The notes under the pieces were generated by a model that saw only the letters and a program-made list of their open reading frames with translations, was not told the DNA's origin and did not search any database. Positions 1 through 9,689 of a stretch of 64,000 bases of DNA are shown here, in pieces; position 1 is the first letter of the stretch, and each line of letters begins with the position of its first letter. The translations under genes and the position numbers were made by a program. This DNA comes from Setophaga petechia (lineage: Eukaryota; Chordata; Aves; Passeriformes; Parulidae), in the NCBI GenBank assembly GCA_024362935.1, contig JANCRA010000114.1, forward strand, positions 1,488,001 to 1,552,000, written 5' to 3'.

Positions 1-359
1 ACAGCGCTCCAAAAGGAGCCCTTGGAGCTCTCCTGGGCCAGCCACTCCCTCTGAGTGGGGCCTCTCCCAGCCGGGAACTCTCCCGTTTGCTGCACTCGGG
101 GATCCCCAACAACCACGGAGCCTGGGCCGATCCCCCCACTCCTCCAGGCTCAACCCTTCACCCACTGCTGGGGAGATGCCAAAGGATCCACAGGGAGCAT
201 TTCCTGCCCTCAGGGGAATTTCTCGCAGCTGGCTTGCACTGACTCTTGGCGTCTGTGTGCACACAGGAGTGCCTGTGCTGGGGAAATGTGGCAGAAATGC
301 TGCTCTGGGAGGGGCTTGAGTGCCTTGGATAGCTGAGTCAGTCAGATAGCCAGATATCA

Positions 360-640
360 GTAAGTAAGGTCAAGTCATGATGTCTAGCAAAGTTAAATGC
401 AGCTAAGAGTTGTTCTTTTGCTAAGTTGTTAAATTTAATTTATTAGCTAAGATAAGGATTGTTAAGTGTTATTCTTCCGTTAAATTGTGAAGTCATAGAT
501 TTTACGCTAGGTTAAATAGTGTTAAGTGCTGTTCTTTTGCTAAACTCTGATGTTTAAGGTGTCTGTTAAGGTTAAGGTATAAGTTAAGCCCTGTTAAGTT
601 TGAGCTCTGTTAAGCTTTTAGACCATATTCCTTTTATCCT
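360..640 (+). repeat. AT-rich ~60-bp tandem repeat
   Basis: At least three degenerate copies of a roughly 60-bp unit containing GTTAAG and TTCTTTTGCTAA words, for example near 408, 468 and 528. The inverted partner is at about 50470-50740. No coding signal. Confidence 0.7.
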
Positions 641-849
641 TGCCCTTTTGTCACACAAACACACAAGGGACAGTTCTTCGTTCATTTCTGGTTTGATTGC
701 CTGGGTTATGTTTGGTTTTGTTGTGGCTTTGTTTCCTTGCTGTGCCTGAAGTGCCCAGCCAGGAGCAGAGTGACTCTTGCCAAGGAACTTTGTGCTGCTG
801 TCCCTTAGTATTCAATCTGGTTTTTGCTGATCCCTTGCTGGGGATTTTT

Positions 850-1140
850 TCAGCGCTCTCAAGGCCTCGTTGGTAACAGGGTGAAGGAGCCCTGGCCCAG
901 GCTCTGGCCCTGGGGGACACGGGGACGCTGCCGGGGGGTCCCTGTCCCCCTGTGCCGCCCCCAGGGCCCCGGCCCCCCGTCCCCGTGTCAGGCTCTGGGG
1001 TCGATCTGGTGGAACATCCTCTGGGGGAGGCTGCGGGGCCGGGGGCGGGGGGACCCGGGGGGACAGGGGACCCCGCTGTGCACGAGCAGGGTTGGACTGC
1101 TCTGGGGGGAGCTGTGAGGGGGGCCGGGGCAGAGTGACCT
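850..1140 (+). repeat. GC-rich duplicated module preceding TGATGTCA array
   Basis: A roughly 290-bp very GC-rich block, repeated at 46690-46975 (+), 49935-50230 (-) and in diverged form at about 56990-57190 (+). Each copy is directly followed, in its own orientation, by a TGATGTCA array. Several frames are open here because stops are rare in GC-rich sequence. I see no conserved protein. Confidence 0.75.
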
Positions 1141-1730
1141 CCCCAGTGACCTCACATAGCCCCTGTGATGTCACACAGCCCCTGTGATGTCACACAGCCC
1201 TTGTGGTGTCACAGAGCAGCCTCTGGGATGTCACTCTGGAATGTCATGCAGCTGCACTGTTACGTCACAGAAGAGTCTGTGATGCAACAAAGTCACCTGA
1301 TGATTTCACCGTTTGTTCTGTGATGTCACAGCCTGCTCTTTGATGTTACACAGCCACCCAGTGATGTCACAACCCACTCTCTGCTGTCAGAGCCGCCCTC
1401 TATGATCTCATACTATTATGTCACAGACAGCTGCGTGATGTCACAACCCCCTCAGTGATGTCACAAATCCCTCTCTGTAATGTCATACTGCCACTCTTTA
1501 ATGTCACAGCACACACTTTGACCTCACACCTTGCTCTATGATGTCATACAGCCATGCCTTGATGTCACAGACTGCTCTGTGATGTCACATAATCCCCTCT
1601 ATGATGCTGTAGCTGCTCAGTGACCTCATACAACAAACTCTGTGATGTCATAGCCCAATCTGTGACCTCACACAACCCACTCTGTGCTGTCACACAGCCC
1701 CTTGCTGACATCACAGTTGCTCTGTGCCTC
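1140..1730 (+). repeat. Tandem array of TGTGATGTCACA-like units
   Basis: Irregular units of about 20-25 bp built on the near-palindrome TGTGATGTCACA, with about ten exact TGATGTCA octamers and variants such as TTACGTCAC. The core resembles CRE/ATF-type bZIP sites. Other arrays lie at 8170-8700, 46975-47630, 49180-49935 and 57180-57390. Confidence 0.85.
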
Positions 1731-1739
1731 TATGACACA

Positions 1740-2600
1740 GCCCCAGAGGTGCTGCTGTGACACAGCCCCCTCTGGGACATGCCACAGCCCCTGCCAGTGC
1801 TGAGCCCCTGTGAGCTCTGTCTGTGCCCTGCTGGTGTCCCTGAGGGGCCCTGGCAGTGGCCCAGCCCTGCTGGGCTGTGCACAGGAGCTGCTCCTGGCCA
1901 GAGCTGTCTCTCTGCAGCGCTGCCCTTGCCAGGAGCTGCCTCTGGGCCAGGAGCCCGGCCCAGCTCAGCAGCACAGACACAGCACAAGGACTGTAATGAC
2001 CCTCTGGGGCTTTGGTGCTCTTTGCATCAGACTCAGTCCCTCAGAGAGGGCTCAAAGAACTTCTCAAGACCTCAATTTAAGATTGAAACACTGAATTTTC
2101 TTGTACTTTAAATAGATCCCTGTGAGTCACAAGACTGAAAGGGAATCCCCAGGTTCAAGGTAGAGGATAGAACTGGTGGCAGTGATGGCAGGTGGGGACA
2201 AGCAAGGGAAAGGTGTCTCTGGTGCTGAGCAAAGCTGCGCCTCTGTCCCTGCAGGCTGTCGGCATCCCCCGGCTGCCCCACCTGCCTGGGCCCTTCCTTT
2301 GCTGACAGCTCTACCTCCTGCCTGCCTCTGCCTGCCCACACAAAGCCTTGGGCTGCTCCAGGCTCCTCCTGGGGCATGTGCTGCACCACAGCCCTGCCCT
2401 GGCAGGGAAATTTAATTTCTCCTCATGTCCAGTCTGGGCCTTCCTAGCACCACTCGGCATTAACTCTTTCTCTTTCTGGTTCTTTTCTACCATGTCAAAA
2501 GGATCCACCATCTCTGAAACCACCCTTCAATTCTAGGGCTCTCTTCTGCTGTCCTCAGTCTCCACCCCACTGAGCACAGAGCTCCTGTGTCCCTGTAGAG
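1740..2600 (+). repeat. Recurrent module M, copy 1
   Basis: A segmentally duplicated module: a GC-rich half (about 1740-1990) followed by a half containing CAGACTCAGTCCCT, then a stretch ending near the Leu/Pro-rich CCTGCCTGCCTCTGCC. Copies or partial copies occur at 8700-9320 (+), 18777-19440 (+), 38660-39010 (both strands), 48290-49180 (-) and 63165-63840 (+). On the minus strand the GC-rich half carries a short open frame starting MSVLLSWAGLL that is shared between copies. No known protein was recognised. Confidence 0.8.
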
Positions 2601-2603
2601 TGG

Positions 2604-3290
2604 TCAAGTGCCTGAGGCCATTAGCGCCTGGACAAGAGGGACAGTTCTTTTCCATAGGAAGGAAACCACAGAACCCCAGGGTTTGAAGGCAGATGAGAAG
2701 CAGTCACCAGAGGCCAAGGCCAGCCAGACTTGTCTGTCCTTGCAGCTTTTGTCTGAAAGCAGCTTTTGGATATATGGGAAGTTTTGGGGGTGGAATTCCA
2801 TTTCAGCCATGGGTTCCTGGACTGGAATGACAGTTCTCCATAGGAAGGAAAGGGCAGAGCCCCAGTGTTTCAATGGCTGATTAGAGGCAGCCCCAAGGAG
2901 GCCAAGGCCAGCCAGAGCTGTGGTCAGGGGAGAATCCTTGGATAGACAGAATTTGGGAGGCCAAACCCCACTTTTGTCTATGGGCATCTGGACAAGAAGG
3001 ACAGTTCTTTTCCACAGGAAGGAAAGTACAGAGCCCCAGTGTTCCAAAGGCAGATGAGAGCTGGCCCTCAGGAAACCAAGAGAACCTGGACAGGCCTGGC
3101 AGCTTTTGTCTGGGAGATATCCTTGGATATAAGAAATTTCAGAGGCTGATTCGCAATTTTGGCCATGGACGCCTGGACTTGAGAAATGGTTTTTCCATGA
3201 GAAGAAAAGCACAGGCCTCCACTCTTTTGAAAGCAGATCACAGGTAGCCCCAAAGAGGCCAAGGCCAGCAAAGAGTGGGTTGTGTGAGGT
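2604..3290 (+). repeat. ~180-bp tandem repeat, four units
   Basis: Four degenerate units with landmark GACAGTTCTTTTCCATAGGA near 2640, 2828, 3000 and 3180, giving spacings of about 172-188 bp. The same unit recurs at 11580-12080, 12200-12480, 21980-22360, 22690-23420 (interrupted), 47630-48290 (inverted) and 52580-53150. Confidence 0.85.
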
Positions 3291-3326
3291 TACAGTTTGG
3301 GCTGTGACATCTCAGAGTTTGTTGTG

Positions 3327-3707
3327 TGTCGGAGAAGGGAGACGTGACACCAGATGGTTCATCAACGTAGCTCATTTATTGATCCGTATCGTCAGGTTAA
3401 ATACACTTCTTAATTAGTCTCATACATATTGCAAAAGCTGAGCTCATTATTGGTTAAAAGGCATTTGCGTCAATATCTGCAACATAGTTATATTTCTGCA
3501 ACATAGTTATACTTCTGTATTCCTGTTGTTCGCTAGCTATGATTTCTACAGCACGTCTGCTAGGTTCAGGCCAAGTTGTTTTGCTGACAGATTTATTCTG
3601 TATCCTAAAGCTACCCTTGCTCTTTGCTCTAGTTACTGCCTATATTGATCAAGTTGAAGTTGTTGTGGCCTTTTTCTTCGAGCCACTCAGCAACCAGGCA
3701 CTCCACA
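3327..3707 (-). repeat. 3' LTR of the provirus
   Basis: 381 bp, bounded by TG and CA and about 96% identical to 7779-8160. On the minus strand it contains an AATAAA (plus-strand TTTATT at 3375-3380). A purine-rich tract adjoins its inner edge, as expected for a 3' LTR. Confidence 0.9.
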
Positions 3708-4036
3708 CTTCCCCCGTTTTCTGTCTGCACAAGCAAATTAGTCTTCCATGTTCTTTCAATCATATTCTGCATCATGTTTTGAATACAACTGCAAGCACAA
3801 GGCAAAATTAACAGTAGCAATAAAATCACTCCTAATAACCCTATCACATGTAACCATGGCCCAAGTCCCAGACTTCTTACCCATTCATCGATTCCTAGCT
3901 CTTTTTCCTCCTTCAACTTACGGAGTCCTTCTCGAAGCTCTTTAATCTTGCTGTGAATTGAAACAGAGTGATCAGAAAGGTTCATACAACACATTCTTTC
4001 AAACTCCTCACAGTCGTGGCCTTGCGCTAAAAGCAA
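3629..4036 (-). pseudogene. env: Retroviral Env transmembrane-subunit remnant
   Basis: An open stretch of about 135 codons. It has a C-x6-C-C motif near its start (residues about 9-17), the disulfide motif linking surface and transmembrane subunits in gamma- and D-type Envs. A charged helix-like segment follows, then a strongly hydrophobic membrane span (residues about 62-84, rich in L, I and V), then a short tail that runs into the LTR. The surface subunit, fusion peptide and N-terminal heptad region are absent. It lies just upstream of the polypurine tract, where env should end. It is a degraded fragment; the initiating methionine is simply the first in the open stretch. Confidence 0.75.
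3708..3721 (-). other. Polypurine tract
   Basis: The minus strand reads GAAAACGGGGGAAG immediately upstream of the 3' LTR. This is the expected position and composition of the retroviral plus-strand primer. Confidence 0.8.
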
Positions 4037-4707
4037 AAAATCTATAGCAGCTTTATTCTAAAGCATTGCATAATAAGCATTTTATACATCTATAGTAAGC
4101 ATATCTAAAATCTGTGATTTCTTATTCAGTTTAACTTTAACCCAGCACCCTATCTGTTTTGTGAAGTTTCTTATCTGCCACACTTCCAGGTAAAATAGTT
4201 GCTACTACTACTTAATGCAGCTTAGTCTAAAAACCTAAATTCTTCTATGTTTAACTATTACTTGTGTTTTTACACCCTTACATTAGGAAAGATACATTAA
4301 GATGGAACAGTGATAGTTTTCTCAAATAATACGGCCCTCCTTGCGGGTTGCCTGCAAGGCTGGCATTTGCACTCTCAAAGAGAACTGATTCTTCTAGGGG
4401 AGAGTGTGTGTTCAAGGACAGTATGAACTCACACTGCTGGCATCCGTCCTGTTTGCTTTGATGTTGGCAATGGGCTGAAAAAGACAAGTTTTTTACATAA
4501 GCTACTACTGTTCTTAAAAACTACAAAATTCTTTTGGGAACCAAACAGGTGAATTTATAAAACAAGTTTGAAAAAGATTAGTAACTCTTCTTAAACTAAG
4601 GCAAAGCAATGATTGATTAACTCTTGTAATCTGATCAAGCACTGATTTGGTTCTTTGTTGGGATCTCTGCTAATTGGCCTTATCACGGAATGCTGTGTTA
4701 TGGATAC
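4037..4707. other. Degenerate proviral interior
   Basis: AT-rich sequence between the Env remnant and the nested LTR. One 69-codon open frame at 4278-4487 (-) shows nothing recognisable. It is probably decayed env or an unrelated insertion. Confidence 0.4.
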
Positions 4708-5326
4708 TGTGAAAAATGCATGTATTTTATGATTGGCTTTTTGTAAATATCAAAATGAACACCACATGTGTTGTGTTAGGAAGTAATGCTGTGTTAATTC
4801 TCTTAAGTACTGTGTTAAACATAGTTCTAAATTATAGAAATCATTAAAATAGAAACTATGCTATGTAAGATGCTTTGTTAAACAGAAAGGCCTTGTAGTG
4901 AGATAGCAGCTACAGGACACATAAATCTTTCTGAGAAAGGAAATTTACTGCCTTCTTATCAGAAGAAACTAACTTTTTTCCCGCTTTGAAGGCACTGTTA
5001 GGATTAGAAGGAAGAAGTTAACACTAACCAGACAGAATCCTCTGTTTGAATGGAATCCATGCAGCATGTATGAAGTGTATAAGTATGCAACAGGCCATTG
5101 TTTTGAAGGGTTAATTCTTTGTTAACATGTATCCTTCTTCGGGCTCGTGATGCCCAGGAAAAAGTACTTGGATGTCTGCAACTCTTTGCTTTTATTGTCT
5201 CATATTGTCTTGCTTTAAATTGTCTAAATTACTGTAACTCCAATTGTATTATTATTTTCATAACCATTTTATTACTATTAAACTTTTAATAATTTCAAAA
5301 GCAAGTGATTTAGTATTTTTTTCACA
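4708..5326 (+). mobile_element. Solo LTR nested in the provirus
   Basis: AT-rich 619-bp element with inverted termini TGTGAAAAA and TTTTTTCACA, as in avian ERVL-type LTRs. It contains TGTATAAG near 5077 as a possible TATA region. No exact target duplication is visible (GATAC before, ATTAT after). It separates the env and pol remnants and so inserted after the provirus. Confidence 0.7.
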
Positions 5327-5739
5327 ATTATACTAATTATCTGTACTTTGCAGAGACAATATGAGATTTACTCTGAGCTGTAACCCTTTCAAAGATATGC
5401 TTTAGTTCTTAACAATAACAAGGTAGGATCTTTTGCTCAGGTGCTTTAAAATGCTCTAAAGCCAGACTGACTCTTCATCCTATTTGTTCTTGCCGCTCTC
5501 TCTGCTAGTCCTTAAAATTATGGTTAAACACGCACTTGTTACACTACAATTCACATACTACAGACTGTTCTATCGAAAAAGTTTTACCACACACCTGCAA
5601 TACAAAGTTACTCAAGCAGCACAATACAGGTTATTACAGTCAAGACATTTTTGACCCACTGGACCCCGAATGTAAAATTCAAACATCGACCCAACAGTTG
5701 TAATCAGTCCCCCAAAGGTCCGGCAGCAGGCCACAGTCC

Positions 5740-6289
5740 CGTTGACAGCCTTCGAGTGTCCTTTCAGCTGTAACAGCAGCGGTCACAGCTTGCTTGTCAG
5801 TCACTGCATCAAGAACAGGCCCAGTTCACCTGGCAGGTACCCACACAGCCCCCGTATCTCCCCTGCTTTCGTTTGCAACCAAGTCGGTGCCCCAAGGAGG
5901 TATTTGGGACCGTGCCAAATTGTCAGGTCTATAGACAACTCTGAGTCCTGCCGATAAACTTGTCCTTGAGTAACACAGTGCATAATTTGCTGAAAAATGT
6001 GCTGCTGCTCTGGAGTAATACAGATCGGACTTGTCGGGTCTGTGTCTTTAAGAAGTGGACATAAACCATCCAGCAGCCTGTTCGATATTCCAAACAATAG
6101 CTCCTTGTTAATTTGAAGTGGTGGAAAGGGAGTGTGTACCATAACCATAATTTTCCCGGTAAAATCCACAATAATAACTCCAGGTAAAACAAATAATCCA
6201 AGTATAGAGGAATCCACATTAATAACTCCAGGTAAAACAAATAATCCAAGTATAGAGGTAGATGATCTCCTTAAAAGCAGTGCATCCAT
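5740..6289 (-). pseudogene. pol: Retroviral dUTPase and reverse transcriptase remnant
   Basis: An open stretch of about 162 codons at 5801-6289. The first part resembles the dUTPase domain of betaretroviral pro genes: a LPGVI-D motif followed by a TGKI-like segment (motif 3 region). This part is tandemly duplicated as a 16-residue (48-bp) repeat. The next part, with a PEQQ segment, resembles the RT thumb/connection region. The catalytic RT palm, protease and integrase are missing, so an internal deletion joins the two domains. Neither enzyme can be active. The RT assignment is less certain than the dUTPase. Confidence 0.6.
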
Positions 6290-6355
6290 CGCGTGACCTT
6301 GTATAACAATAGGTCCTTTAACCTCGTCAGGATGTTTTTCGTGGGTGCGGAGTCA

Positions 6356-7573
6356 TCAGCGTGATTTCATCAGCATCGAGTTCCAGATCCTAAACGTTCC
6401 GCAGGGGTGCTGGCCATTGCCGTAGGAGCCCGGAGAGGTGCAAGAGCCGCTAATACCTGCGCTTGGGAAACCCTTGCCTGCTCCTGTAACCTTAACCCCA
6501 GCTGTTTGATAGCATCTACCAAAAATGCTTTTGATCCTACCGGCATGCATCTGAGCTATTCTCCCTAATGCCTCTTTTATGGCCCAATTCGCACCTAACA
6601 TGTTAAGCACATTCCTCGCAGCCTGCCTGCTGTCCTGAAGAGCACACTGTTTCAACATAGCCTCTGCCGTATAATCATGTACCCCTACTTTCTCTATCGC
6701 GGCAGCAACTTGATCTATAAACAAACCAAAAGATTCTTCCTGGCCCTGCTTAATTCCAGGTTCTTTTACTCTGTCTATAGCCAGTCTAACCAATCTCATC
6801 GCCTCTCGGCACTTATCTGGTCCGGTCAGGGCTTGAACTTCGGTACAAAGAAACACTCTCAGCTCCATAAACTCATCTGCTGTCACTCCAACCTGACTAA
6901 CTCCCGACTGCAACTTCGATAGCAACTTCCAGTCCAGAGCAGTTGTTATTGCTCGCAGACCTCCCCCCGCCTGAGTTGGAAAAGTCACCGGGCATGTTAT
7001 TTGTGTAGCCACATTAATTGCAACATCCCCTTTCTCCAAGCCTTCTTTCGCCAGTGCAGCCCAAGCCTCCCCCCGTCCCGTGGCAGTGGCCCCCGCTAGG
7101 TCGCTTTCCGCCCCAGGGATCGGCTCACTGCTCAGAGGGAGGGCAGCCGGGGCCGGTTTCGGCCATGAATCATTCTCTCCGGGGGGTGCAGACGGCTCAC
7201 TCACTGCCTCGGTACCAGAATTAAGAGGCGGTGGTGCCGGAGGAGGCAAAGACACCCTATTAAACACAGGAGGTAATATAGTGTCTTGGGATAAATCTCC
7301 CTCATAGGTTCTGTTTTTTGTATGAGCAGCCGATGCCTGCACCGCTGCTTTCTGTTCTGCCTGATACTGCAGAAACTCATTACGAATCACTCTCCAAAGT
7401 TTTCCTATCTTTTCAGCTGTCCTATCATCATCTAAAGTATGAGGGTTAACAAAACAGCCCTTAGCATTTCCCCATGCTAGTAATCCTAGTAGTTCCTTTC
7501 TTAAATCTACCCCTTTAATTCCCCTTTTTTCTAACCCAGTTATAAATAAATCATATGCTGCTTGCCTGTCCAT
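6356..7573 (-). pseudogene. gag: Retroviral gag, matrix to capsid, 3' end disrupted
   Basis: A 405-codon open frame starting about 205 bases after the 5' LTR. The N-terminal ~75 residues look like a matrix domain. A Pro/Ala-rich linker follows (residues about 100-175). Then comes a capsid-like region with a major homology region near residues 285-305 (Q-G-x-x-E-S-F pattern) and an alanine-rich helix after it. Beyond about 6540 the frame changes character and ends without CCHC zinc knuckles. A neighbouring frame there is open and coding-like, so a frameshift probably broke gag. The nucleocapsid is missing. The start is the first ATG after the leader. Confidence 0.82.
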
Positions 7574-7757
7574 TTTTATGCGTCGACGCTGTTGCGGCTC
7601 TCCAGCTTCGGCAGCACGTACGGCCCAAAACCACCAATGTGATCTTTGGGGGTGCTATCCCTTCGTTCAGCACCGCTCCGGCCGCTTCGGAGCCCGACCC
7701 AACTTCTCCAACCGATGGCAGTCGATACCCTCTGTTCCCCCGTTTTCTTTTAGAGAG

Positions 7758-7775
7758 CCGACGTCGAGGTCACCA
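7758..7775 (-). other. Primer-binding site, tRNA-Trp-like
   Basis: Three bases inside the 5' LTR edge the minus strand reads TGGTGACCTCGACGTCGG. From memory, the tRNA-Trp primer site of avian alpharetroviruses starts TGGTGACCCCGACGT, giving 14 of the first 15 positions identical. Confidence 0.75.
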
Positions 7776-7778
7776 TTT

Positions 7779-8160
7779 TGTTGGAGAAGGGAGACGTGAC
7801 ACCAGATGGTTCATCAACGTAGCTCGATTTATTGATCCGTATCGTCAGGTTAAATACACTTCTTAATTAGTCTCATACATATTGCAAAAGCTGAGCTCAT
7901 TATTGGTTAAAAGGTATTTGCGTCAATTTCTGCAACATAGTTATATTTCTGCAACATAGTTATACTTCTGTATTCCTGTTGTTCGCTAGCTATGATTTCT
8001 ACAGCACGTCTGCTAGTTTCAGGCCAAGTTGTTTTGCTGACAGAAATATTTTGTATCCTAAAGCTACCCTTGCTCTTTGCTCTAGTTACTGCCTATATTG
8101 ATCAAGCTGAAGTTGTTGTGGCCTTTTTCCTCGAGCCACTCAGCAATCATGCTCTCTACA
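7779..8160 (-). repeat. 5' LTR of the provirus
   Basis: 382 bp, bounded by TG and CA, paired with 3327-3707. It lies beside the primer-binding site, which fixes the proviral orientation as minus. Confidence 0.9.
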
Positions 8161-8169
8161 GGTATCACT

Positions 8170-8700
8170 CTGTGTTATCATACAGCTGCACTGTGGAGTC
8201 AGAGAAGATTTCGTGATGTTGCAAAGCCACACTGTGACATCACAGTCTGTTCTGTGATGTCACAGTCAGCTCTGTGATGTTACTCAGCCACCCAGTGATG
8301 TCATAACCCACTCTCTGATGTCACAGAGCCATCTTCTATGATGGCATCACACCCTACTCTGTGACATCACACCCCACTCTATGATGTCACAGCCAACTCT
8401 GTGATGTCACAACCCCCTCAGTGATGTCACAAAACCCTCTCTGTGATGTCATACTGCCACCATGTAATGGCACAGCACATACTTCAACCTCACAGTCTGC
8501 TCTATGATGTCATACAGCCGTGCCATGATGTCACAGCCTGCTCTGATGTCACAGAATCCCCTCTATGATGCTGTAGCTGCTCAATGACATCACACAGCAA
8601 ATTCTTTGATGTCATAGCCCAATCTGTGACCTCACACAGCCCACTCTGTGCTGTCACACAGCCCCTTGCTGACATCCCAGCTGCTTTGTGCCTTTATGAC
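8170..8700 (+). repeat. TGATGTCA array, copy 2
   Basis: Same irregular TGTGATGTCACA-type array as at 1140-1730 and in the same orientation. It begins at the outer edge of the proviral 5' LTR. Confidence 0.85.
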
Positions 8701-9320
8701 ACAGCCCCAGAGGTGCTGCTGTGACACAGCCCCCTCTAGGCCATGCCACAGCCCCTGGCAGTGCTGAGCCCCTGTGAGCTCTGTCTGTGCCCTGCTGGTG
8801 TCCCTGAGGGGCCCTGGCAGTGGCCCAGCCCTGCTGGGCTGTGCACAGGAGCTGCTCCTGGCCAGAGCTGTCTCTCTGCAGCGCTGCCCTTGCCAGGAGC
8901 TGCCTCTGGGCCAGGAGCCCGGCCCAGCTCAGCAGCACAGACACAGCACAGGGACTGTAATGACCCTGTGGGGCTTTGGTGCTCTTTGCATCACACTCAT
9001 CAGTCCTTCAGAGTGGGTTCAAAGAACTACTCAGGGACTCAAAAAGAGATTGAAACCCTCAAGTTTCTCATACTTTAAATAGATTCTTCTGAGGGACAGG
9101 ACTACAAAGTCTCCCCAGGTTCCAGGTAGAGTAGAACATTGGTGGCAGTGATGACAGGTGGGGACAAGCCAGGGAGAGGTGTCTCTGATGCTGAGCAAAC
9201 CTGCACCTCTGTCCCTGCAGGCTGTCGGCATCCCCCGGCTGCCCCACCTGGCTGGGCCCTTCCTTTGCTGACAGCTCTGCCTCCTGCCTGCCTCTGCCTG
9301 CCCACACAGAGCCTTGGCCT
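8700..9320 (+). repeat. Recurrent module M, copy 2
   Basis: Near-identical to 1740-2350 across the GC-rich half and the CAGTCCTTCAGAG half. It ends where an LTR-like sequence begins. Confidence 0.8.
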
Positions 9321-9329
9321 TGATACCAA

Positions 9330-9679
9330 AAGGGTTCATTCTGTTTTTACTGTGCCTTTGAACTTTCAGTGCAGGAACAAGGCATGCAGGGGCTGCTTTC
9401 TCAGCAAGGATGGTTGGAAGAGAAGATGAAGACATCTGACTCAAGAATGCAGTGATAGAAAAAGCAAGGACTGAAACTGGGAACTTGGGGTGGGTTTTAT
9501 GGAAATGGGTAAATTTTAATATACACATAGTGACTGTATATAAGCTATACAAAGGTGGAATCACGCGTCCACGTAAGGAGTTTTCCCCTGCTGGACCTCA
9601 GGCTGAATAAATGATGCTCTCTTAAATTCCAAATTAGTGTTGAGGAGTCTTATTCTGATATTTTGGGCATTTGGTGACA
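9330..9679 (+). mobile_element. LTR-like fragment with TATA and polyA signal
   Basis: TATATAAG at 9537-9544, AATAAA at 9606-9611 and an end reading TTTGGTGACA at 9679 give the order U3-R-U5 of a retroviral LTR. The 3' part resembles the LTR at about 57390-57844. The start is not defined. Confidence 0.55.
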
Positions 9680-9689
9680 GCAGAGGCTG

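Larger units (their letters stand above)
1..3326 (+). repeat. Left arm of outer inverted repeat (partner 47571-51092)
   Basis: Bases 1-10 are the reverse complement of 51083-51092, and the match continues inward to 3326, which pairs with about 47571. The arms carry the same modules in mirror order: a GC-rich block, ~60-bp AT-rich repeats, a TGATGTCA array, a recurrent GC-rich module and four ~180-bp units. By eye the arms are roughly 95% identical, with small indels. The left arm runs off the window start and stops abruptly at the LTR of the retrovirus at 3327. No gene was recognised in it. Confidence 0.9.
3327..8160 (-). mobile_element. Decayed endogenous retrovirus (ERVK-like), two LTRs
   Basis: A proviral remnant on the minus strand in the order LTR (7779-8160), primer-binding site, gag, dUTPase/RT remnant, Env transmembrane remnant, polypurine tract, LTR (3327-3707). 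The LTRs differ at about 14 of 382 positions by eye, so the insertion is not recent. Most of protease, RT and integrase and the Env surface subunit are missing, and an unrelated solo LTR sits inside. No target-site duplication flanks the element (GTTGTG on the left, GGTATC on the right). A betaretrovirus-like dUTPase with a CX6CC Env suggests a class II (ERVK-like) provirus. It cannot make virus. Confidence 0.88.

Noticed and set aside
1140..1730. TGATGTCA array as a CRISPR-like or tRNA-like structure
   Set aside because: Units are degenerate and spacing irregular, with no constant repeat and unique spacers, and the genome is vertebrate.
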